DNA from: Todiramphus chloris collaris
Taxonomy: Eukaryota > Chordata > Aves > Coraciiformes > Alcedinidae
Length of the DNA stretch: 64,000 nucleotides
Reading direction: 5' to 3'
Assembly (NCBI GenBank): GCA_025345505.1
Contig: JANVCC010000077.1
Coordinates: forward strand, 4,398,607-4,462,606
The notes below the pieces were generated by a model, which ran no database searches, had not been told where the DNA came from, and was given only the letters and a program-made list of their open reading frames with translations. The stretch's first letter is position 1. Each line of letters opens with the position of its first letter. Positions 39,778 through 48,291 of this stretch are shown piece by piece. A program made the translations under genes and the position numbers.

Positions 39778-40902
39778 AATCACGTGTGTTTTCCTATTCC
39801 TTTCATTGTACTTTCCTGACACTGAAAGGATTGAAGAAAAAATTACTTGTGCCCCTAGTCCTTCAACCAGTCTCCCCAGTACATTGAGGTCCTTTTTAAT
39901 TATTTTTGGGCTTCTGTCTGCAACCTCATTGCTTCCCAGCTACATAACCAGTAAAGGATAATAATCAGAGGGCTGTACCAGACTAGGGAGTTTCTTGGTA
40001 ACATCTCTGATGTGGGTCCCAGGGAACCAGCACTTGCCTGTGGGATGGGTCCAGCCGGCATATGGGGCCTTCCGGTCCCCTCAGAAGGGAGTCTCCCATG
40101 ACAATTACCCTCCTTTTTTTCTTAACAACAGAAGTCCTAATGCGTGGGGCAGACTGACACTAGACAACCCTGTGGATGGTCCTTCTGCACCTTCATTTGC
40201 CTAGCCCTCTCTGCCTCAGGCTATGGCTCCACCAGTCCATTTCATTCTCACATTCTCTGACCCTTCCGAGCCTTCCCACCTCCTCTTCCAGCTCCACTGC
40301 CAGGCTGAGCACACCAGTGTCCCGTTCCCCCCGCAGACAGGCCTCTCCTCACCCAGGCACTGGCGGGGCCGCGTGCTTGTGCGGGACCTCGCTCTGAGCT
40401 GCCACGTTCCTGGCAGCAGCTCCTGGCCATGTTATAACCGCGCTGCGTGGGCCCGCTTCTGGGACAGTCGCTGGAGCCAGGAGCAGACCAGTGCCCACCT
40501 GCGCACACGCTGCGCTCACGGCTCCCGAGCACTTGGCACAGGCCCCGCTCGGAGACGGCCTCAAAAGGCGAGAGCTGCCGAGAGCTGCTGGGTCTCCCCG
40601 CTCTCGGGTTCCCTGCCTGCGGGAACTGCCTGTCCACCCCCATTCAGCCACGACACCGAGGGTTTCACCGCCTTGCTTCTGGTGGCCAGAGTGACGGCGA
40701 GCTCGGTTGTGCCCGTGGGGCAGGAGGGGGACCCTCTGACAGCAACCGAGCGCGCCCTGTTCGGCGGCAGAGCCCCGGCCCGGCCCTGTGGGCAGCCCAG
40801 CGCCCACCACGGCACGAGCGCGTGACGCTGGCCCACCCTGGGCTCCCCCAGGCTTCTTACAGGGCCTGGATGCAGTCGCTGCTTATGCCTCACAAAAAAG
40901 AT

Positions 40903-41185
40903 CTCCTTGCCAGCTCTTTTCACTGCGACTCCCTTCCCCAGCACGGACTTACCCGCACTGGAGCCGGTCTGCCCGGCCAGTGACCCTTGGCACCTTTGGG
41001 CCTCGTTCGGATCGGGCGCTGGTGCTGCAGGCACCGCCCGCTCACATCGGCAGCCCGCACACCACCTGCCGCCCTCTGGCACAGCAGAGCCGCTTCCCCA
41101 GCTTCCAAAGAGCCAGAAAAAGCCCCCAGAAGGGCTCCTTGCCGGCCCTTTTTGCCATGATCCCCTTCCCCACCCTGGAGCTGGT
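40903..41185. repeat. Tandem sub-repeat within the GC-rich CR1 leader
   Basis: A block of about 45-60 bp at about 40903-40961 (CTCCTTGCCAGCTCTTTT ... CCCTTCCCCA ... CTGGAGCCGGTCT) recurs at about 41135-41187 (CTCCTTGCCGGCCCTTTT ... CCCTTCCCCA ... CTGGAGCTGGTCT), roughly 230 bp apart and with small gaps. It lies upstream of ORF1, where LINE promoters are located, and resembles the repeated promoter units of some LINEs. Long frames on both strands here reflect high GC. Confidence 0.55.
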
Positions 41186-41192
41186 CTCTTCA

Positions 41193-41316
41193 GTGGGAGA
41201 TTTCCAGGCTGATGCCTTCAGCCAAGCCTCCACCCACCTCAACATATGGAAGGAGATGAGGAGCCCCAGGACCACCTCTGCCACACCAGAATCTCTGCAG
41301 AGCACATTTATCCCAA
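41193..41316. repeat. Direct repeat A at outer (5') end of CR1 half-element
   Basis: From GTGGGAGATTTCCAGGCTG to CAGAGCACATTTATCCCA, this segment aligns without gaps to 38720-38843. My hand count is 21 differences in about 124 bases (about 83% identity), same orientation. It sits at the 5' margin of the CR1 copy and is either CR1 leader sequence or duplicated flank. Confidence 0.75.
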
Positions 41317-41541
41317 CCTATTATATGGAACAAAACCCATTACCTGGACATCAGAGCCAGAAACTGCAAGAGTTTGCTTTAAAACTCAGTAGTTTCTTTC
41401 ACTATATTTCATGATGAGACCAGAAGTTCTGCCATGTGTAGCTAAGACAGCAAATGCAGCCTGAGGTCCACCCTGAAGGCAGCTCTGAGCTAGAACAAAA
41501 CTATTCCCACAATTCAGCCAAAATTTGCTTCTTGTCCTGTC

Positions 41542-41560
41542 AAAAAAAAAAAAAAAAAAA
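41542..41560. repeat. Poly(A) tract, 19 bases
   Basis: An uninterrupted run of A about 225 bp beyond the CR1 5' margin. CR1 elements do not end in poly(A), and no processed gene copy is recognisable to its left. Confidence 0.95.
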
Positions 41561-42589
41561 TAGCTGTGTTGTAGAGAACATCGAATAACTCCCCTTGATT
41601 CACAGCTACAGTCTTTAGGAGATGTAAGAAATAATAATGACCTGCTTCTGAAATGTCTTGCTTCTGAAAGCCAAGACCAATTTGAATAAAAAATTCATTG
41701 ATCAATATTCTCCTACCATTTTTGGCCAATTAAGCCTGTAAGTTAGTGTACCTTAAAAAATACACCAGAGCAAAGACTTCACAGGCTCAGTCTTGGCAGT
41801 TCACCTGCGAAAAATAAAATTTGCTTCATTTTTATGTGATAATAATTACATAACTTATTTTTGGAAGTAAATAATTCAGCAAGGATGAGAGGCACAACAC
41901 AGAAGAATGGGATGCGCCAGTGTTTTGTCTACTGATAAGGGACAGTTTTGCTGTTCCTTTGAATGCCTGCAGCACCAGCATTAACCTCGGTAAGCATTGT
42001 GAGAGAGAAATAAAAAACAGCCCTCCCAGCAAAGCTAAATTCCACTGCCAGCTGACATTTGTTTCTTTTTATCTATACATTTGTCTAATTAAGAAGATAT
42101 AGTGCCATTTTAATTTTCATATAAACTCTTACTTTCAATGGGGATGCATTCTGCAAACCAAACAAGGATTTATTAAGATAATAAAGCAAGCACTTCATAA
42201 AAATTTAAATGCCTGCTACGAGCATCTTTTTCATGCAACTAAGAGGCCAAGAAAATCTCTTAAATGGGGGAGGAATTTGCAGTAGTAAACAGCTTCAGCA
42301 AGCCCATGCCCCAGCACATGTGTGAAGCCCATGTGTGCAGGAATGGCTTCCCATATCTGAGGTCACTCACCCCCCTGTAACACTGAGGCTTCATCTGGAT
42401 TTTAGCTGTGTGCCAGCTTTGCACCTTCTCAAGCACAGGGGTGCACTGGTTCAAATTAATTGATTCATTTACAAGGACCTTGGCTAGTGGGGAAAGCATA
42501 TTAGTTTCCCTTGCTTGTGCTGCATCGTCTGTTTATAACAACACAGTTAATCAAAGGAAGGGGAGATGAAGATCCTTTTTACCAGTGTG

Positions 42590-42910
42590 TCAGGAAAGAC
42601 CATGAAGCTTTAATTGACCCCTCGAGAGACAAAGTGAAAAGCTTGTGGAATTAGTTGAATTTTTAACACAAGAGCATGCCTTCCTTTCAGTTCTGCTCTG
42701 GAGACTAAAAAACAGTGTTGTGCTCCCAGCTCCCAGCTGTCCGCGGTGCATCTGCTGTACCACCTCCTTACCTGAATCATTTCGGGAGCAATGAAGATAT
42801 TAATACCTCAGGGTAATGACTCACAAGAATCCCTTAAACCCGTAATTGAAAAAATGGACACGGCTCCCTAATGATTTTGGGGGTTGGGGCATAATGAATT
42901 GAGTTCTGCA
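42590..42910. promoter_or_regulatory. Candidate conserved non-coding element
   Basis: This complex, repeat-free stretch keeps several CpG sites (CCCCTCGAGAG, TGTCCGCGGTGC, TTTCGGGAGC, AACCCGTAATTG). It also has homeobox-like TAATTG/TTAATTG and CCTAATGATT words. It resembles gene-desert enhancers in texture only; conservation was not tested. Confidence 0.25.
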
Positions 42911-43251
42911 TAAGATGCTTGAGGATTTTAAAATGATTGGTAGCTATGCATCACTTGTCTGGGCTATGGAAGGTGTTCCCAAAGGCAACATGTCCTGGGT
43001 CAGCCAGGCAAAAGGGCATCCAGGTCCTCTGAGGCCAGAACTGCGAAGGATGAAGGATTCTGTCCCATGTTCCACACTCTCCATTCCCTCCCAATACATG
43101 GAGACACCAAGCTGGATTTAGCAGTCACAGCACTCCAGCAGGATCCCAGCCAGGTGAGTGAGGAAGGATGACAGCCCCTGTGATTGAAGGGAAAAAAGCA
43201 GGAAAGTAAAAAGAAGGCACAATGTTGCACACCTTTTCATTTTTTTTTTGA

Positions 43252-43261
43252 GGGGGGGGGG
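43252..43261. repeat. Poly(G) tract, 10 bases, after poly(T)
   Basis: A T run and GA precede ten G. The length may be unreliable in an assembly. Confidence 0.9.
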
Positions 43262-44771
43262 CTAAAAACTCCAAATGCATCATTTAGAAAAGTGGACAAA
43301 GAGGAAATGATTCTCAGAAGTACTCAGAATGTGATTAGAAGTTTCTGCAGAGCATCGGTGAATTGGTCCTGCTCTCTGCTAGATCTTTCTTAGATCTCAT
43401 AGACATGACAAAGGATTCCAGTTATCTCTGTCAAGTCATATTTTCCACTGTCCCTTTTAGTTCTGGGAGAGAGAGACCGAAAGGATGAAAATACATGTTA
43501 CAGCACAGGCCAGAAAAGGACAAGTTTCCTACTCACTCTTCCTTCCCTGGCCATGACCTACAGCAAGACTGCACAAAACTGAGGACAGGCAGAGACTATC
43601 TGGTTGTCCAGATGAGGAAAGATGTGCTTAGGGGTAGTTTGTAATAGCAAGATTTGATAATGTTTGCTTTATATAAAGTGTGCTGTCCCATCTGGAACAG
43701 CAGGTTCCAGTAGCAAAGGTTGCTGAGAATTGCTACAGTTTGTTCCCAATGTTGCATGTGAGCTCTGCATCTCCCTTCTTGCCTCTCTCCTGGTAAACCT
43801 GAAGCACAGAGGCAGCAATTTTCCTACAGGACCTGGTAGTCAATAGGTTGCCACAAGGCCCAGCTGACAATCAATGGTTTAACACATGGAATTTCGTGGA
43901 GGAGATAAGCCTATGGCTTGCAGATGCTATAGTGAACAATTCCTCTAGCCAAAATAGAAGACGATATGCTTGCAACTTGCACAACCACTCCCCAGATGTG
44001 GACATCTTTGTGGCAAGAATGAAAAATGTTTTTTTTTAAATAGCAGCAGTAGCTTTTGTTAAACTAAAAGCTGTTACTTCTGCTTACAAAAAAATTATTT
44101 TGCCCTTCTCCTTATACCACTGCAGCTCCAACAATGCTCTCATAAATAAGGAACATACTCAGCCATGTGGCAAGAAAATCTAAACATCACCATAGATGCT
44201 ATTCACTCAAAATATTCTGGTTGGATTTCCTTTCTGCTGTAACAAACATTATGTTTACCCTCTTCTCAAACAACCGTGACATTCACGGCCACATTGCAAG
44301 AAAGTTTCCCGCAAGCCCCCAGTGTTATGCAGCCTCATTAGTAACTTTGATTATTTATTCAGCACATCTCCAGCTTGCCTGAGTGGCTGTAAGCCTGTCA
44401 GTCCTGTGCACTGATTCATATTGCTAGTGGTTAATACAGTTCAAATGCCAAAGGCAAGCCAAAGGGCATCAGCTGGCAAAAACAACCAGTTCACATAATG
44501 TCAGCAACCCTGTGATGACCACGTTGAGCTGGTGTCTAATGGAAGACTTCATGTCTAAGCACATATTAGTAACTTCACAGAAATGACCATTACCTAGCAC
44601 TGTTATTCTGTGAGTTGTCTTTTTAATGATTGTTAATTTTAACTAAGACAAGAAAAACTGCAATTTACTTGGATGTTCTGGGTCTGCAGGGAGGCTTCAT
44701 TTCATTCTTCCCTTTCTTTCTCTGAGGCACCAGATGTTAGACAGGATTAGACAGCTGTTTGAACTGGAATG

Positions 44772-44786
44772 AAAAAAAAAAAAAAA
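44772..44786. repeat. Poly(A) tract, 15 bases
   Basis: A simple homopolymer in non-coding DNA. Confidence 0.95.
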
Positions 44787-45810
44787 TACAGCCTTAAGAA
44801 ACATTTGCATTGTTTTAAATATGCTGCTGGAACCAGACACACAGATTCTCATTTGAACCATGTTTTTTTTTTCCTTTCACTGCAGCAGTGTTAAGAAGGT
44901 TGATGAAAGTTAGCAAAGTTGTCTTACATATAATGTCCCTGCAACAACTGACCAATGGCCCATTGACCATCTCCAGTTTTCAGTAAGTAGGGCACCTTCA
45001 GCCATGTCTGGAAACGCCCAGTTTTGATCTCTTTATCTCATACTGGAGGAACCAGCCAGACCACACTTCATTTTGTGGGAATCAGTTTCTTTAGAAGCGT
45101 TTCCTTTGACTTGCCAAATCACATTGTCACCTAGAAATTCTTCATTGCTATACCAAAATGTGAGTGATGAACAGTATCACCAAAGGAAGAGACAGATAAA
45201 TAAATACCAGCTTTATTTTTAACTTATCCCTTAAAAAGGCTTAATGATCCCAGAGATGTCCCACAGGAGTTATCTTTTATCACCACTGGATGAAAAGAGA
45301 TTTTTTCTGGTTCGCAAAGCCCAAATCATCCATGTCAAACACATAGACTCCTTGTCAAAAAGGCTTTAAATGGACATAAGGCAGAATGCAGTTTACTCTT
45401 GCACCAGTAGCCCCTGATATGGTGATCTACAAAATGTCATAGCAACCAGTCCAGCAACAGGATAAATTTTCCCAGAGTTATGTTAACAACTCAGACCATG
45501 TCTTGGGGTGCAGGCCAGAGTGACTAACCAGCCCCAGGACTGACAGAACCTTCCCCTTCAAGTTGCCAATTTCCTGAGTTGACTTATAAGAGGGAAAAAA
45601 ATCACATGAAGTGAAAAAAACAGGAGGAATTTGGACTGAAAATGTTCTTTCCCTTGGAATTTAGCAGTATACAAAAGTTGAAGCATTCTATCCTTGAGAT
45701 GGTAGGTTCTCCACTCCATGGGGGTTGCTGGGGTGGGATCTAGCTCCAGACATTACATTCTTCCTAGCTGTCAGTCTTGCCAGCACTCTTAAAGAACAGC
45801 TGGCTGTGCT

Positions 45811-46491
45811 GTGACCTTCACAGAATACCAACTTGTAACAGGAGAGACACATCTAGCCTCAACTATTCCAGCCCACCAAAGCTCACGAGGGACCAGCACT
45901 AGAAAGCTATGCATCCTGGAGGATCATGACTTGGATGTTTCAGGTGTAATAGAAATGCTTGTGCTGCTTGTAACCCATACAGCACAGTGTGGCCAAGATG
46001 TGGCCTCGGACATGGAAGACCAGATGTTCTCCAGCCACAAAGCATCCCACGGTGAGGCTCCCACCATGTCTTCAAAGAGAGCTCTGAGACTCTACTTCCC
46101 TACAGCAGGCTGCTCCAACAGCCAGGCTAACAGCTTTTCCCACGTGGTTTTACCCTCTGTTTCCTCCCAAGTCTACCCTTCACACTGCAATCAGCCTTCA
46201 GACACCCCTCATCTCACATTCTCATCTCTTCACATACACACCTTGTGCTTCTTGTACTCTGCTGGGGACAAGGAGAAAAGGGTAAGGGGTCATATCCCCC
46301 TTCAGGAATTGCTGATTGGATTATTTCAACCTTCTGCTTTCAAAATGTACTGTTATGGACCAACAAATAGCACACCCGGAGGTGACATTCCCCAAATAAA
46401 TGATTACTTAAGGATTAGTCACGCAGCTGTACCGAAGGCATATGGCTGGCTTTGCAGGGAGGATTATTGTAGCAAAGATGAATACAGATGA
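45811..46491 (+). other. Unusually long ORF (226 codons) without recognised homology
   Basis: An open frame of 226 codons from ATG to TGA lies in sequence of ordinary composition, which is longer than expected for AT-rich desert DNA. The translation has no recognisable domain, no transmembrane segment and no obvious compositional bias. No CpG island or convincing promoter precedes it, and I did not recognise a retrotransposon relative. It is probably a chance ORF; an exonised or lineage-specific transcript is the alternative. Confidence 0.15.
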
Positions 46492-47779
46492 CTGAAGCAG
46501 CCAGGACAGGGACTCATCCTTCCACTTCGGCTGGGCATAAAGCTTCTGGCTTGAGGTCTGTCCACCCATATTTGGCATCTCCTTGATGCTCCCGCAGCAC
46601 TGCATTTGGTAATTATGAAAGGAAGGAAATCCTCTGCAAAAAAAGAGTGATGAACACAATGAAGTGTTTGATTTCCAAAAAAAGTCTTGATCAATGCACT
46701 AAAAAGTCTTTCCCCTCCATCTGGCAGTTTCTGAAGGACATCAGAAAGACAAGAAGTTCCTGAAGCATTTTCAGTTACAGAATTCATAGGGGTACCCAGG
46801 GGGGTTTTGGCACAGCCTGAGCACAGAGCCACCGTGCTGCACTGCAAGCGCAGACACTTGGCAAAATCCTCTCCAAAGGGCCGTTCCCTTCCAGCAAGCT
46901 GAGGCTGGGGAGTTTGTGTGCGCCTTCAAACCCAGGAGCTGCACTCGCTTTGAGGAAAACTGTTCTCTACAAGGCCCTAATCCAAATTTTAGTCCTGATA
47001 AGGGTGAAAAAAAAAAATGCTACAGCTGACTTCACTAAGCTTTCAAGCCTGCTGTCTAGTGCATTAGCAACTGCAGCTTTTAGCATAGCAGAGCCCAGCA
47101 GTTTTTTAGGAAGTAGCAGGTGCCCTTTAGTTGCTCTGATGTTTTTCCTATTGCTAATTTACTACCCTCATGCTCTGTCAAGAAAAGTCCGTGGGGCATT
47201 TCTTTCTTCTTTTTTGGAAGGAGGGATGATGACACTCACCCTCTAATGCCAAGCCACCAGCACATGTAGATACACATGATGTCCCCAAGAAACGAGACCA
47301 AACTTGTGCTCTTACCTAAAACCACACCTAATAACCTCCTATTTGTGTCTTAGTGCCCACAAAGTCATGAACAAGACTATTACAAAACAAGTTTAGCACC
47401 AACAGGCCTTAACTTTAGCAAGGCTCCTCTACCTTCACAATTTCAAATACTTGGCAGCAACAAAGAAGTGTCAAGCAAACCACAGGTGACTGGAAAGACT
47501 TGATTATTTTTCTTCTGCCATTTTCCCCAACTTTTTCTTTTTTTTTTCATTCAGCCACAGTTCTTTGCCACACTAACTCACCAGAGTAAAGAGCAGGTGA
47601 TTCATGCTGGGTCCCGCAGAGCTCTCAGGCACATTGCATCGCTGGGTAATTACCACCAGATTTTCCCGTGTCACACAACAACGCAGGGACAGAGGAACAG
47701 AGGTGAATCCAGGGTGTTTGACATCTCCCTGCCGAGCCTGTTGCTTTATATTTGTTCGTGCCATCCTCCTTTTCACCAT
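46492..47779. other. Intergenic, no gene recognised
   Basis: Unique sequence leading into the CpG-rich segment. ORFs of 110 and 127 codons overlap on opposite strands and match no family I know. If a minus-strand transcript starts at about 48.1 kb, this would be part of its first intron. Confidence 0.6.
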
Positions 47780-48064
47780 TATTAAGCCCGAGCTGCCAGG
47801 GGTATCTGGGAAGCACGGCCAAACTCGGACTGGCAGCCCCGACGCCCACACAGGGCTGTCCCCAGCTCGTCCCCAGCTTCCCAGCCGAGCCGTGCTGGAG
47901 GAACCCATGGCCGGTCCGAGGGGTCCCTCTGCCGATGGGAAGCGGCGTGGCCGAAAGCAGAGCCCGGGCTGCTCTTGCGCTTTCCTTAGGGAGAACTCGT
48001 GGCGGGCTTGTGCCCGCCGAGCCCGCCGAGCCTGCCCCGCTGGATGCCCCCGCCGGGCACTCAC

Positions 48065-48127
48065 CCTCCCCGGGGCTCTGGCACCGCCGGCGCAGCCCAG
48101 CAGGACCAGTTTTACACCAGCAGCCAT
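48065..48127 (-). CDS. Candidate first coding exon within CpG island (hypothetical)
   Basis: On the minus strand an ATG at 48127 opens 21 codons, MAAGVKLVLLGCAGGARAPG then R, ending AGG|GTGAGT, a near-perfect 5' splice site at 48064-48059. The peptide has a short hydrophobic stretch (VKLVLLGC) that could be a weak signal sequence. The frame stays open upstream to an ATG at 48205, so the start is not settled. No partner exon was recognised to the left, and this interval is expected to be a gene desert. A promoter-associated lncRNA is at least as likely as a protein-coding gene. Confidence 0.22.
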
Positions 48128-48240
48128 GGGGGATCTGAAGCCGTGGTGATGCGTGGCCCTTCGGGTCGGGCAGCTTCCCGACAGGGCTGTGCTAATAAGA
48201 CCCACGGCAGAGGAGGCAGGGTTGCCTGACCCGCAGCGGT

Positions 48241-48291
48241 GCGGGTTACAGTTACAGTGCGGGTTACAGTGCGGGTTACAGGGTTACAGTG
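48241..48291. repeat. Short tandem repeat, unit GCGGGTTACAGT
   Basis: Imperfect tandem copies of GCGGGTTACAGT and shorter variants (GTTACAGT, GGGTTACAGT) fill about 51 bp at the edge of the CpG-rich segment. Confidence 0.85.

Larger units (their letters stand above)
39249..40300 (-). pseudogene. CR1 ORF1 remnant with SGNH/GDSL-like esterase domain
   Basis: CR1 ORF1 encodes an RNA-binding and esterase-type protein; the esterase domain of CR1-like elements is established knowledge. Visible parts are a coiled coil (VELEEEVGRLGRVRE, then MDWWSHSL after TGG repair is not needed) near 40214-40300, the nucleophile block RVIVMGDSLLRGPEGPIC with GDS at 40088-40096, then GTHIRDVTKKLPSLVQPSDY in a shifted frame, and GSNEVA, the expected G-x-N-E block. 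The family C-terminal TDGIHLS-like block reads TDKVQLS, so the presumed catalytic His is Gln. ORF1 stops with TAG at 39249-39251. It is broken by a frameshift after the PSHRQ block, a stop before GSNEVA, and the LTR insertion (39420-39771). It cannot encode a functional protein. Confidence 0.85.
38845..41316 (-). mobile_element. CR1 LINE 5' half (5' UTR, ORF1, start of ORF2), interrupted by a solo LTR
   Basis: Read on the minus strand from 41316, a GC-rich leader with tandem sub-repeats leads into ORF1 sequence. This includes a coiled-coil-like block near 40214-40300 and an esterase domain near 39780-40130. The remainder of ORF1 ends at 39249, and ORF2 begins near 39201. Homology stops abruptly at 38845 inside the endonuclease domain, and the reverse transcriptase and CR1 3' end are missing. 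Most avian CR1 copies show the reverse pattern, with the 3' end kept and the 5' end lost. A 352-bp LTR sits inside ORF1. The exact 5' boundary is inferred. Confidence 0.85.
41317..45810. other. Intergenic, no gene recognised
   Basis: Unique AT-rich sequence with poly(A) and poly(G) tracts and a candidate non-coding element near 42.6-42.9 kb. ORFs are short and without homology. Confidence 0.7.

Noticed and set aside
40223..41414. Several ORFs of about 130-210 codons on both strands (e.g. 40223-40825, 40788-41414, 40561-41082).
   Set aside because: They lie in the GC-rich leader and N-terminal ORF1 region of the CR1 copy, where stops are rare in all frames. None has a domain of its own.
48241..48291. 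Interstitial telomere-like sequence (GGGTTACAGGGTTACAG).
   Set aside because: The unit is GCGGGTTACAGT, not TTAGGG, and spans only about 51 bp.
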